From positions 1-60,716 of the forward strand of contig SVEI01000010.1 in assembly GCA_015057445.1 (NCBI GenBank): 60,716 bases of DNA. Reading direction: 5' to 3'. Shown piece by piece: positions 44,441 to 54,193 of the stretch (positions are counted from its first letter, which is position 1; each line of letters starts with the position of its first letter). The notes under the pieces were generated by a model. It saw only the letters and a list, made by a program, of their open reading frames with translations, was not told the origin of the DNA and did no database searches. Source of the DNA: Lachnospiraceae bacterium. GTDB taxonomy: Bacteria > Bacillota > Clostridia > Lachnospirales > Lachnospiraceae. Both the position numbers and the translations under genes were made by a program.

Positions 44441-46771
44441 GTGAAAAAGATTATTAATAAGTTATTAATAACAATAGGGATTATAGGTGTATTCTTTGTG
44501 GGAAGCATAGCAGGAATAAAATATAATGAATATTTATATAATCAACAGGAAGAGAACAAGGTTGATGTAAATACTATAGCAATTGTTAATATGGATCAAG
44601 GAATAATCAATGACGGAGAGTTAATAAATTATGCCAGTCAATTGATAAGTATTCCTGATGATAGATTTATTTCTACTGGTTTGAATGATGCTAAGAATGG
44701 TGTAGAAAATGGGAAGTATGCTGGATATATTATGATTCCTGAAAATTTTTTATTATCAGTTACATCATTAGAAACTAACCAACAAAAAGCTGTGTTGCAG
44801 TATAAGTTAAATTCAAACTTAACTCATGAGGCAGAGTTAAAAGCTTCTAGCGATATAAATCAATTTGCTACAAAACTCAATTCGAACGTTAGCTATATGT
44901 ATATTGATGGAATAATGTCTCAGTACCATAAAATTCAGGATGAATCAGTAATTATTATGCAGAATGACAATGCTGAATTAGTAAAATTAGAGTCAATAGA
45001 TGTTAATAATCTTATAGTTGTACCAGAAGCAGTAGCTGAAACCATTGTAGAAGATGATGTAGAACCAATAGATTTAGATGCTTTTTTACTGGAAAATGAG
45101 GAAATCCTGGATAAATTATATTTGGAATATGCGCAAGCTTCTGAAAATGGTAAAGATGCATTTGCAAAGATATGTGAAACAAAAGTTGATGTTACTACAG
45201 CTTCTTCTAAATTCTTTTCTGATTATAAAACAGTAATAAACGCTACAGCGACTAATCAAGCTACGCTACTTGATATAGGAGAGAATAATCTAAAAACTGC
45301 GTTGGGAATTCATAATGATAAAGTTTCTGACAAAACTGAGTATATGAAAGAAAAAATAGGATATATTGTCGAGGAACAAAGGAAAGCAGATGAACTTTCG
45401 GCACAGTCACAACTAGATACTATTTTAAACAATAGGGATGATGATATGGAAATGTCATTAGAAAGGTTACAGGAATTGTGGGAGGAAACTTTATCAAAAA
45501 CAAAGTCTTTTGCAGAAAGTGAAGTTAAGACTATTGATGATGAATTAAGAACATATTACCAGGAGCAAATAGATTCACAAATTGACAGTATTATAGAAGA
45601 TGCATATTTGCAAGGGGCAAAAGACGCGCTGTCGTCTATTGAATATAATTTGGCTTACTATGAGGATGAAGAGGAGGCAACACCAGGAGATGCCGTTAAA
45701 CAGGTGGATGGAGAAATTGATATAACCACAGTAGGTGATATTACAGAACAAGACAAGCTGTACTCTTATGATGAAATACAGCGTGTTCACAAAGAATATT
45801 TATTGACAGAGGTATGCGAGGATCAAACATTATACAGTGAGACAGCTCTTAGAATAATATTAAAAGAAAGCTTAGACAATAATTATATTCAGTGGAGTAA
45901 TGCGGAAATAACAATACCATCACCTGAAAATATGTATGATGAAGAGATGGGTGAAGAAGATGGTGAAACTGATGAAATAAATAAGGAATCAGAAACAATA
46001 AACCTTGAGATTTGTAAAATTGCAAGTGAGGAAAATATATTAAATACTGCTACGGATTTTTCTACTTTGTTTTTGTTGGGAGAGGATAAAAACCAGATAG
46101 CTAACATTATACAGAGAGATTTCAAGGATTCATTGCTGACGGAAAGTAATACACAGATGGAAATACTTGATGATTCCATGGATAACCTTAATGGTAAGAT
46201 AAAGGCTTATGAAGATAAAATAATTAATTTTGACCCATATTATTATATAAAAAGTGAGAACATGGATACGTATTTAAATGACATAGAAGCAAATACAATG
46301 GATATGACAGGTGCTGTACAAAGCAATAATGCGGATTACATATCATACGCAATGGACGTTTGTTCTTCAAATACGGAAACAACTAATGCCATAAGGACGG
46401 AATTAAGTGAAGCGAATGAGACTACGGTTGCTAATATTGAAGGATGTATAGGTGAATTAATAGACTCTAGGCAGGAAACAAATAGTTATAATGTGGAAAA
46501 ATTAGAGCGATTTACGCAATCATTACAGTATACGAGAGAAGGTAAACAAGCTGATGTACAGGTGTATGATTATATTGTTAGTCCCGTAATAACACACAAT
46601 CTTGATTATATAATTCAAGAAAAAGAAGGTGAAAAAGAATTAGATAATAGTATGCATGTTGTAGTTATGTCGTTATTTGTTCTGGGAATATTGTTATGCA
46701 TTGTCTTGATATGCTCTGTTATGGTTACGTATATGTTAGGAAAAAATAAAAAGTATGATAATTCAATTTAA
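44441..46771 (+). CDS. EsaA/YhgE-like type VII secretion membrane protein
   Basis: 776 residues from a GTG after AAGGAGA. One N-terminal helix (about residues 8-27) is followed by a YhgE/Pip-like domain (TIAIVNMDQGIINDGELI, FISTGLNDAKNGVENGKYAG, YIMIPENFL), a long helical, Glu-rich stalk and a single C-terminal helix (about 740-766). EsaA of T7SSb has the same head and stalk but more C-terminal helices, so this is a reduced form. It should span the wall as part of the secretion channel or receptor for phage-like contact. Confidence 0.75.
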   Translation: MKKIINKLLITIGIIGVFFVGSIAGIKYNEYLYNQQEENKVDVNTIAIVNMDQGIINDGELINYASQLISIPDDRFISTGLNDAKNGVENGKYAGYIMIPENFLLSVTSLETNQQKAVLQYKLNSNLTHEAELKASSDINQFATKLNSNVSYMYIDGIMSQYHKIQDESVIIMQNDNAELVKLESIDVNNLIVVPEAVAETIVEDDVEPIDLDAFLLENEEILDKLYLEYAQASENGKDAFAKICETKVDVTTASSKFFSDYKTVINATATNQATLLDIGENNLKTALGIHNDKVSDKTEYMKEKIGYIVEEQRKADELSAQSQLDTILNNRDDDMEMSLERLQELWEETLSKTKSFAESEVKTIDDELRTYYQEQIDSQIDSIIEDAYLQGAKDALSSIEYNLAYYEDEEEATPGDAVKQVDGEIDITTVGDITEQDKLYSYDEIQRVHKEYLLTEVCEDQTLYSETALRIILKESLDNNYIQWSNAEITIPSPENMYDEEMGEEDGETDEINKESETINLEICKIASEENILNTATDFSTLFLLGEDKNQIANIIQRDFKDSLLTESNTQMEILDDSMDNLNGKIKAYEDKIINFDPYYYIKSENMDTYLNDIEANTMDMTGAVQSNNADYISYAMDVCSSNTETTNAIRTELSEANETTVANIEGCIGELIDSRQETNSYNVEKLERFTQSLQYTREGKQADVQVYDYIVSPVITHNLDYIIQEKEGEKELDNSMHVVVMSLFVLGILLCIVLICSVMVTYMLGKNKKYDNSI

Positions 46772-46812
46772 TAATTGATTTATTTATAAATTTACGGAAA
46801 GGAGATGGGAAA

Positions 46813-47109
46813 ATGTCTGATACATTATCAATGAGCTTTGAGGATATAAGTGATGAGATAGCTAGATTAAAATTATACGTAGAAGAATTTCAGTCTACAA
46901 CATCATCCATGACAGCTAGTGTAACTACATTGTGTGATGGATGGATATCTGCTGCATCAGATTCATATCGTGAAGATTATGCTACAGTTGCATCGAGTTT
47001 CACACAAACTACAGATGTAGTGAGCGCATTAATAGCTTCAATTGAGAGTTATGTTGGAGATATAAAGAGCGTAGAACAGGCTTATACTGGAAGTAAGGTG
47101 ACAAAGTAG
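46813..47109 (+). CDS. WXG100-family secreted protein (EsxA-like)
   Basis: 98 residues, no signal peptide. Two helices are broken by DGWISAASDSY, where W-I-S takes the place of WXG, with the usual downstream Y/F and hydrophobic periodicity (YATVASSFTQTTDVVSALIASIESYV). The C-terminus ends YTGSKVTK. EsxA proteins are co-secreted substrates and channel-opening partners of type VII systems. The start follows GGAAAGGAGATGGG. A strong hairpin follows. Confidence 0.8.
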   Translation: MSDTLSMSFEDISDEIARLKLYVEEFQSTTSSMTASVTTLCDGWISAASDSYREDYATVASSFTQTTDVVSALIASIESYVGDIKSVEQAYTGSKVTK

Positions 47110-47119
47110 TAGTAATTGT

Positions 47120-47162
47120 GGAACAAGGGTTGATATAGTTTAAAACTTATCAACCTTGTTCC
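47120..47162 (+). terminator. Strong intercistronic hairpin after the WXG100 gene
   Basis: GGAACAAGG..TTGATA (47120-47135) pairs with TATCAACCTTGTTCC (47148-47162). There is no T-run, so it probably protects or partly ends the mRNA and lets the WXG100 protein be made in excess over downstream products. Confidence 0.6.
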
Positions 47163-47186
47163 GTATATTATATGAAAGGATTTGAC

Positions 47187-47654
47187 ATGGATACAGAAGA
47201 TTACATTATAGAATCAGAAAGCACGGAATCGGAAGGTGGAATAGAGCTAGATGGGGAATCGTGGAAGGAGAGAGATGATACTACTTATACATCGTTATTG
47301 GACTTGTATGGTGTGTCAGATTTGTTTTCTGAGGAGGTAACAGTTTCCTATAAACATATTGAAGTGGAAAAAGATATAAAAGAACAAAAGTTAATGGATT
47401 ACGTGGTGTCTGGAGAAGTTGTGGTCAACAATCGGACAAGTAAGGACGAGGAATTAATAGATTATATATTCTCTGAGGAAATAGACATCTCTAAAGTAAA
47501 AGAATACGACAAAGAAGAAAAAGGTTTTGGAATACTGATAACAATAGTAGGGCTATTTGTCGTATTAGCTTTTTGTTTATTTATGGTGAGATTTAATATT
47601 AAGAGACAAAATAGGAGAGAAAAGTATGGGATTGAAATTAACATGGAGGATTAA
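47187..47654 (+). CDS. Single-pass membrane protein, possibly EssA-like
   Basis: 155 residues from the ATG at 47187, placed after GAAAGGA; an ATG at 47172 lies inside that site. The first 105 residues are acidic and contain a repeat, LMDYVVSGEVVV and LIDYIFSEEIDI. One membrane helix (about residues 115-137, LITIVGLFVVLAFCLFMVRF) is followed by a basic tail. Size and topology recall EssA of T7SSb, but no sequence signature proves it. It overlaps the next gene by 29 bp. Confidence 0.6.
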   Translation: MDTEDYIIESESTESEGGIELDGESWKERDDTTYTSLLDLYGVSDLFSEEVTVSYKHIEVEKDIKEQKLMDYVVSGEVVVNNRTSKDEELIDYIFSEEIDISKVKEYDKEEKGFGILITIVGLFVVLAFCLFMVRFNIKRQNRREKYGIEINMED

Positions 47655-47859
47655 GGGACAGGAAGATATTGATCTGATGGTATTAGAGAATCAGAGAATA
47701 GTTGACACAATGCACGTGTTGGTGGAAAGAGGTTTTATGGATGAGGAATTGGCTACTACTACCAGATGTGTTAAATCCTTACGAACCAATAATCAAATAA
47801 ACATACTTTTAACATATAGAGCGGGACATATCTTTTCGGGAGATATTTTAGAATTGTAA
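47626..47859 (+). CDS. EsaB/YukD-like ubiquitin-fold protein
   Basis: 77 residues, ATG at 47626 after AGGAGA. KLTWRIKGQEDIDLMVLEN and QINILLTYRAGHIFSGDIL match the beta-grasp pattern of YukD/EsaB, a small cytoplasmic regulator or component found in nearly all T7SSb operons. The family assignment rests on size, context and beta-strand pattern. Confidence 0.65.
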   Translation: MGLKLTWRIKGQEDIDLMVLENQRIVDTMHVLVERGFMDEELATTTRCVKSLRTNNQINILLTYRAGHIFSGDILEL

Positions 47860-47877
47860 TTACAAAGGAGTGGACGT

Positions 47878-48315
47878 ATGTCAGGAAGTAAATCAAGAGG
47901 TTTTTCCAGGTCTGGAAGAGATAATGAAGAAGATAAAAGTATCAAGCTTGCATTTTATAAAACACAAATTAGTTTAACCAATGGCATATTAACTACGGTT
48001 AAAGGTTGGGTGAGTGCCTTAATTAGAGAACAGGGAAATATAAATTCGTATATAGAAGACTGGGCAACGCAGAAAGTTATATATGACTCAAATGAAAATC
48101 TGTCAGAGGTGGTTATAACAAATGTATTTGAAGGTGTCTGTGCAGATACAATAAAGACTGAACTTGCAGACTGTATAACTATTATGGAGCAAACCTGTAG
48201 TGATGCTAGTACTTTAAGTGCTGATTTGACATTGCAGATAGCTAAGTTGAACGAGTATATAGCACAGCTAAACTCTCAGTTAACTTCATTGAACTATCAG
48301 ATGAGCTTATTATAG
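47878..48315 (+). CDS. Small helical T7SS-associated protein
   Basis: 145 residues. After a polar, Arg/Ser-rich head come three long amphipathic helices, the last being LTLQIAKLNEYIAQLNSQL. Shape and context recall the DUF5082/YwqH proteins that partner LXG toxins in Bacillus; I cannot confirm the family. The start follows AAAGGAG. Confidence 0.6.
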   Translation: MSGSKSRGFSRSGRDNEEDKSIKLAFYKTQISLTNGILTTVKGWVSALIREQGNINSYIEDWATQKVIYDSNENLSEVVITNVFEGVCADTIKTELADCITIMEQTCSDASTLSADLTLQIAKLNEYIAQLNSQLTSLNYQMSLL

Positions 48316-48327
48316 GAGGATACGCAT

Positions 48328-48621
48328 ATGGCAGATAAAGTAAATCTACGACAAAGTGAGTATGAAACTATAGGAACAGAATTATCTAATATGCATACTA
48401 CACAATTGGAAAATATAAATGGAATAATAGAAGAGATAAGAACTATGGTTACTGATGAGCAAGTTTTCGCAGTGAATGATATATCAAGCAAGATAACAGA
48501 TATGCTGGATGTTGTATCAACTGATGTGGTGGCTTTGTTAGAGCAGATATTTGAGGGAAGTGAGAATGGGGTTGCTAATATGATAATAAGTATGTCTTTG
48601 ACGGACAGCGTTAGTGTGTAG
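48328..48621 (+). CDS. Small helical WXG100-like protein, candidate toxin-targeting partner
   Basis: 97 residues, all helical (YETIGTELSNMHTTQLENIN, DISSKITDMLDVVSTDVVALL). No WXG turn. It is the size of YwqI/DUF5344 and of the Lap-type chaperones that bind the N-terminus of LXG toxins. It starts 12 bp after its neighbour, after AGGAGG. Confidence 0.6.
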   Translation: MADKVNLRQSEYETIGTELSNMHTTQLENINGIIEEIRTMVTDEQVFAVNDISSKITDMLDVVSTDVVALLEQIFEGSENGVANMIISMSLTDSVSV

Positions 48622-48633
48622 AGGGGGTAGCAT

Positions 48634-48930
48634 ATGAGTGATGTTAGTGTAAGTTTGAGTACCGTAGGAAGTGAAACTGCAAAGATAATTGCAGCTATAC
48701 AGGCAGATATTATAGATGCTACTGAAACTTCTAGAATTACAATATTAGATAGTATAGAGAATTCTGCAGGGGATTTTATTGAATCTCTGAAGGAGGATGT
48801 AATTAGGGAGGCTGCTACAATTACTTCCGTAGGGAATCTGTTGATTGAGATGTTGAATTATGTGCAGGCAGCAGCAAATTGTTTTGCGTATATAGATTAT
48901 TCATATAGTGGTTCGCATATAGATAAATAA
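48634..48930 (+). CDS. Second small helical WXG100-like protein
   Basis: 98 residues (ETAKIIAAIQADIIDATETS, ITSVGNLLIEMLNYVQAAAN). The end YSYSGSHIDK parallels YTGSKVTK of the WXG100 protein at 46813 and may be a shared export signal of the Y-x-x-x type. Immediately precedes the RHS toxin gene and probably pairs with its N-terminus. Confidence 0.6.
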   Translation: MSDVSVSLSTVGSETAKIIAAIQADIIDATETSRITILDSIENSAGDFIESLKEDVIREAATITSVGNLLIEMLNYVQAAANCFAYIDYSYSGSHIDK

Positions 48931-48961
48931 TGCAGAAAGATAACAAATGGAGGATAAAATC

Positions 48962-51900
48962 ATGAGTGATTTGGGAAATACAACACTAGATAGAGATATG
49001 GCATTCGACACAGATGCTATGAATGACCTGCTTACACAGGGTAAGTCTGTCCTGTCAGAGGCTATAAGAATAAGTGGTGAAATTAATACCTCCATTTCAA
49101 ATATTGCAACAGTATATGAATCTATAGATGCAAGTTATAGAGTGACTGCCATTCCTGAGGATGCGCTTAAGATTAGGTTACAGCTCATGAAAAATAACTA
49201 TCAGGATACTCTTGATAGGATGGATACTATGCTTACTAGACTTATTGGTCAGATTCCAGTAAATGATTTGAGCTTTTCTCAAAGTATAAATAGTGTAGGA
49301 GAGGTACTTGATTCAGTAAAAATGAGAGTTGAAGACCTAAGAAGTTTGTTTAAGGGAGGTGATATAAGCTTAAATTATGATGAGTTTAAGGAAAGGCTTG
49401 AAAGAGTAAAAGCAGATTGGGATAAAACAACAGCTGAACTACAAGAAAGAGTTGAAGAATTAGAATGGGAAATGTTTGGCGTGAGTTGTACTTTAGCACA
49501 GTATAGCTACGACCCTGTCAATCTATCCACAGGGAATTTTGTCTATGACCACGAGGATATAAAAATCGGTGGTGAGATACCACTTTTCTTCCACCGTTAT
49601 TACAATGCCAAGGACAGAACCAAGGGCGTATTAGGACGATGCTTTCTTCATAATTACGAGATAAGCTTAAAGAATGATGAGGATAAGGGCAAGGTTACAA
49701 TCCGTATGCAGGATGGTCTTAAGAAGACCTTTAAGAAGGATAAGAGTGGAGTTTATGTGGGAAGTAACTCTTCCCTTGAGACTCTTACCAAAGAGGAAAA
49801 AGGGTATAGGCTCCGAACTATAGGTGGAGAAAGCTACCTGTTTGATGAAGCCGGAGCTATGGTTCGTATGGAGGGAAGAACCGGCAGGGGAATTTCCTTT
49901 AGCTATGATGAGGACAGGCATCTGGTAAGGGCTGAAACTGATAATGATACATATCTTACATATAGCTACAATCAGGATGGACAGCTTGTGTTTGTTGAGG
50001 ACCACACCGGAAGAAGGGTACAGCTTATTTACGACAGAAAGAAACTGGCAGAAGTTAAAATTCCACAGGGAAATATCTACACCTATCGCTATGGAAAGAA
50101 CGGAAGAATAAGTGAGGTTATAAATCCTAGAGGATATGTGGCAGTAACCAATACCTACGATGAAAAGTATAGGGTAACCCATCAGTCATTCCCTGACGGG
50201 GGAAGCATGGAGTTTGCCTATGACGATGATAAGCGACATGTGACCTTAACAGAGAGAAACGGAAGCAAAACCACATATGTGCACGACAGTAAGTATCGCA
50301 ACACAGATATCTACTATGAAGACGGAACCAAGGAGCACTTTGAGTACAATAAGAAAAATCAGAGAATTCTTTACACAGACAGAAATGGTAACACTACCAG
50401 AATGAGCTATGACGATAAAGGCAATCTTACCCAGGCTATTAATGCATTGGGGGATAAGGTGAACCTTACCTATAACGGAGACAATAAGCTTATATGTCTC
50501 AAGGTTAACGGAAAGGAAAAGCTTAAGAACAGCTATGACAGCAAGGGTAACCTTACGTCCTCAAAGGGAGCAGACGGAGTCGGTAACAGCATAAGCTATG
50601 ATGATAAGGGAAGACCGGTTGAGATAGTAAATCCTGATAAAACAGTGACCAAGGTTAGCTATGATGACAGGGGTAACATTACCCAGATAGAAGAGTCTGG
50701 GATAATAAGAATTAACTATGATTATGATGAGCTTAACAGAGTAACCAGTGCCAAGGATGGAAACGGAAATCTCACCTGCTATGAGTATAACCAGGACAGT
50801 AAGATAAGCACAGTAACCAATCCTCTGGGATATAAGAGAAGCTATGTCTATAACCCAAGCGGTAAAGTGACAGAGGTTACAGACTTTGACGGATATAAGG
50901 TAAGTGCTGATTATAATGAATTAGGTAAGGTAAGCAGACTTACTGACAAGGAAGGAAACATAACAGCCTACGAATACGACAGGATGTGGAATATAAGCAG
51001 TATAACCTACGCCGATGGAGGAGTTGTAGGTCATACATATGATAACAATAACCGCCTTAAGGAAATCAAACTACCTGAGGGAGGTCTTATTTCCTATACC
51101 TATGACGGGAACGGAAACCGTCTTACCGTAACAAACAGAGAAGGAAACTGTACTACCTATGAATATGATGCACTTAACAGGGTTACACAGGAGACTGATG
51201 CAACAGGAGCTAAGGTATCGTATAGCTATGACGGAGAAGGGAACCTAGCATCCGTAACGGACCCTAAGGGTAATGACACAATCTACATCTATGACGAGAT
51301 GGGAAGATGTATAAGAGTAACAGATGTATTAGGGAACGTTACAACATACGGCTATGATTCCATGGGAAGGATAGAAACCATAGCATACCCTAACAATGGT
51401 GTAGAAAGAAGAACCTATAAAAATGGAAGACTATCCCATATAGAAAAAACTAATGGAACAACCATAAGCTACGAATACGATAATAATGGAAACTGTATAA
51501 GTATAGATAAAGGGGCAGGAGAAAAGCTGACTCTTACTTATGATGCCTTAAATAGGGTAATGAAGGCAGTAAATTCTGACGGAGGAGAGATAAACTATAC
51601 CTATGACGTAATGGGTAATGTTACATCAGTAACAGATGCATTAGGTAATCTAACCTTATACTCCTACACTCCAAACGGAAACCTAAAGACAGTTACTGAT
51701 GCAATGGGTAATCAGAGCAGATACAGCTATGACAACATGAACCGTTTGGTAAAGATGGAAAGAATAGGGGAAATAGAAGAAGGAGAAAACGAAGAAAAAA
51801 TCCAGACCACCATATATGAGTGGAATAAAGAAGGAAAGGTTTTAAGGATTACAGATCCACTTGGTAATGTAGAAACCTTTACCTACAACAAGAATGCTAT

Positions 51901-54175
51901 GCTTACAGAAAAGTGTGATAAAGATGGATATCATACAAAGTATGACTATGACAGCAGAGGTCTGCTTACTGACATTCTATATGCAGACGGAAGCAGTGTA
52001 AGCTATGCATATGATGAGCTAAGAAAGCTTAATGAGATAAAGGATAGTACAGGAATAACTAAGATAATAAACGATGCCTTAGGAAGAGTAATAAGTGTAA
52101 CTGACCCTGAGAATAACACAGTAGGCTATAAGTGGGGAAGGATGGGAGAAAAGCTTGCTCTTACATACCCTGACGGAAGAGAAGCCCAGTATAACTATAA
52201 CACTCTAGGACAGCTCGAAACCCTTACTACAGATAAGGGTGTTATAAGCTACTCCTATGATGAACAGGGAAGATTAACAGAGAAAAGCTTCCCTAACAGT
52301 GTAACAACAAAGTATTCCTATAACAGCATAGGAAGATTAGAAAGCATACTCCATAAGGGAGAAAACATAACAGAAAGCTACATCTATTCTTATGACTTGT
52401 CAGGTAACAAGACAGCAGTAATAAAGGAAAGACAGGGAATAAGTGAAGATAGTGGAGAATACCAGTATGGATATGATGCACTAAACCGTCTTACAGAGGT
52501 AACAAAAAACGGAAGTCTTATAAGAAGGTATGGTTATGATGCCTTTGGAAACCGTACTGAAAAGGAAAATTTTAGTAACGAGACAGCAGAAAGGACAACC
52601 TATAGCTACAACGCTAACAACCAGCTTATAAACCTTATAAGTGGAGAAGAAACTAAAGATTACAGTTATGACATGAGAGGAAACTTGATAGGAGTAACCA
52701 GAGGAGAAGAACTGATAAAAAGCTTCACCTTTGATGCAACCAACAGGATGACTATGTCATCAGGTGTAAAGGATGGAATAAGAAAGAGAGCAGACTATCG
52801 CTATAACGGACTAGGACAGAGAGTAGGACAGAATGTATATGAAAACAATAGCATAAACTCAGAAAAGGAAATCCGCTACACCATAGACCTAACCAGACAG
52901 TATCATAATCTTCTAAACTTAAAGGATGATATAGCAGGAAAAGACCAGACCTACTATTGGGATATGAACGTAGTGTCTATGGAAGAAAACGAAGCCTACA
53001 GCTACTACCTTCAGGATGACCTTGGAAGTCCAATGCAGCTTGTGGATGAGGACGGTCTCATAATGGAGACCTACGGCTTTGATGAGTTTGGTATGGAGTT
53101 GCCAACAGATAACATCCTGGCAATCAATGTAAATAGAATCAATAACCCAACCACTGCAGGTTTACATAACAATAAACAACAACCATTCAGCTTCACAGGC
53201 TACCAGATGGACGAAGCAGGAGAGATGTACTTTGCTCAAGCTAGAAGATATGATGCTAGTGTTGGAAGGTTTGTGAGTGAGGATAGGGTGAAGGGTAATG
53301 CACTCAACCCTATAACAACTAATCCTTATCAGTATTGTAGTAATCATCCATTAAAGTTCATTGACCCGACGGGAGATGTGTACATAATTATTTGGTCTTA
53401 TGGAAAAGATGATGCACAGGATTTTGAAGATGAATATTATAACAACTACGGTGATTCATATGATGCTAGTGTTTATGGTTCAATTTCAGTAGAAGAAATG
53501 CAGGCGACAGTGGGTACAGTAAATACACCTAAAGATGAAAGAAACGTAACTATAAATTGGAATCTACATATGTGGTATGAACATTGTCGTAGATCTCCTT
53601 TTGCAAGAGCTGCATATACAAGATATGATGAGCTAGTTGAGATGGGAATTCCTGAAGAAGAAATAGTGCTTGTAAGAGTTGATGGAAAAGAAGATTTGGT
53701 AGAAAAGTGGAATTCATGGACAAATTATGAGTCGGTGCAAGGTGTGGAGTTTTATTCTCATGGTAATGCGGGGGAACCCAATATGTATCTCGGATCGACA
53801 GGTCTGTTTTTTAACGAAAGCCTACCAAAACTAAATTGGAAAGCGTCAGAAGAATGTTTGTATCCTTATATGAATTTTTATGGATGTACTACAATAGATG
53901 AATTTTCACAAAAAATTGCAGATTATCAGGGAGTAAGGGTGTCTGGAAATAAATTAACATCTTCTTTTTCACAGTCTAAGTATGAATATGTGAAGATTAA
54001 CGAGATGGGTACTGAACATAATGTGTATATGGGAGTATATGGCACTTATGATGATGGCTCGATTTGGATAAATGATGGTGTAGTATCTTTAGGAATGCAA
54101 AGAATCATTGGGTTTGTTTTAGGAAGAGATTTAAGCCCTATGTGGACATGCTACCCGAAGTGCGAAAATTACTGA
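48962..54175 (+). CDS. RHS-repeat polymorphic toxin with T7SS-type N-terminus and SHG/GC C-terminal domain
   Basis: 1737 residues from the ATG at 48962 (GGAGG upstream). Residues 1-175 are helical like WXG100/LXG export domains. DUF6531 starts near 178 (PVNLSTGNFVYDHEDIKIGG), then dozens of YD repeats build the RHS cage, closing with YLQDDLGSPMQL, SFTGYQMDEAGEMYFAQARR and RFVSEDRVKG. After PTGD (near 1471) begins a unique tail of about 265 residues with FYSHGNAG (His1600) and NFYGC (Cys1642). This spacing resembles His-Cys pairs of caspase, CHAT and DUF4347 domains. The tail is more AT-rich than the cage, as expected of an exchangeable cassette. Confidence 0.88.
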   Translation: MSDLGNTTLDRDMAFDTDAMNDLLTQGKSVLSEAIRISGEINTSISNIATVYESIDASYRVTAIPEDALKIRLQLMKNNYQDTLDRMDTMLTRLIGQIPVNDLSFSQSINSVGEVLDSVKMRVEDLRSLFKGGDISLNYDEFKERLERVKADWDKTTAELQERVEELEWEMFGVSCTLAQYSYDPVNLSTGNFVYDHEDIKIGGEIPLFFHRYYNAKDRTKGVLGRCFLHNYEISLKNDEDKGKVTIRMQDGLKKTFKKDKSGVYVGSNSSLETLTKEEKGYRLRTIGGESYLFDEAGAMVRMEGRTGRGISFSYDEDRHLVRAETDNDTYLTYSYNQDGQLVFVEDHTGRRVQLIYDRKKLAEVKIPQGNIYTYRYGKNGRISEVINPRGYVAVTNTYDEKYRVTHQSFPDGGSMEFAYDDDKRHVTLTERNGSKTTYVHDSKYRNTDIYYEDGTKEHFEYNKKNQRILYTDRNGNTTRMSYDDKGNLTQAINALGDKVNLTYNGDNKLICLKVNGKEKLKNSYDSKGNLTSSKGADGVGNSISYDDKGRPVEIVNPDKTVTKVSYDDRGNITQIEESGIIRINYDYDELNRVTSAKDGNGNLTCYEYNQDSKISTVTNPLGYKRSYVYNPSGKVTEVTDFDGYKVSADYNELGKVSRLTDKEGNITAYEYDRMWNISSITYADGGVVGHTYDNNNRLKEIKLPEGGLISYTYDGNGNRLTVTNREGNCTTYEYDALNRVTQETDATGAKVSYSYDGEGNLASVTDPKGNDTIYIYDEMGRCIRVTDVLGNVTTYGYDSMGRIETIAYPNNGVERRTYKNGRLSHIEKTNGTTISYEYDNNGNCISIDKGAGEKLTLTYDALNRVMKAVNSDGGEINYTYDVMGNVTSVTDALGNLTLYSYTPNGNLKTVTDAMGNQSRYSYDNMNRLVKMERIGEIEEGENEEKIQTTIYEWNKEGKVLRITDPLGNVETFTYNKNAMLTEKCDKDGYHTKYDYDSRGLLTDILYADGSSVSYAYDELRKLNEIKDSTGITKIINDALGRVISVTDPENNTVGYKWGRMGEKLALTYPDGREAQYNYNTLGQLETLTTDKGVISYSYDEQGRLTEKSFPNSVTTKYSYNSIGRLESILHKGENITESYIYSYDLSGNKTAVIKERQGISEDSGEYQYGYDALNRLTEVTKNGSLIRRYGYDAFGNRTEKENFSNETAERTTYSYNANNQLINLISGEETKDYSYDMRGNLIGVTRGEELIKSFTFDATNRMTMSSGVKDGIRKRADYRYNGLGQRVGQNVYENNSINSEKEIRYTIDLTRQYHNLLNLKDDIAGKDQTYYWDMNVVSMEENEAYSYYLQDDLGSPMQLVDEDGLIMETYGFDEFGMELPTDNILAINVNRINNPTTAGLHNNKQQPFSFTGYQMDEAGEMYFAQARRYDASVGRFVSEDRVKGNALNPITTNPYQYCSNHPLKFIDPTGDVYIIIWSYGKDDAQDFEDEYYNNYGDSYDASVYGSISVEEMQATVGTVNTPKDERNVTINWNLHMWYEHCRRSPFARAAYTRYDELVEMGIPEEEIVLVRVDGKEDLVEKWNSWTNYESVQGVEFYSHGNAGEPNMYLGSTGLFFNESLPKLNWKASEECLYPYMNFYGCTTIDEFSQKIADYQGVRVSGNKLTSSFSQSKYEYVKINEMGTEHNVYMGVYGTYDDGSIWINDGVVSLGMQRIIGFVLGRDLSPMWTCYPKCENY

Positions 54176-54193
54176 TTGATTCGAGGTGAAAAG

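Noticed and set aside
53162-53347. Minus-strand frame at the end of the RHS cage
   Set aside because: Lies wholly in the toxin gene, has no binding site, and occurs likewise as a shadow in other parts of the repeat.
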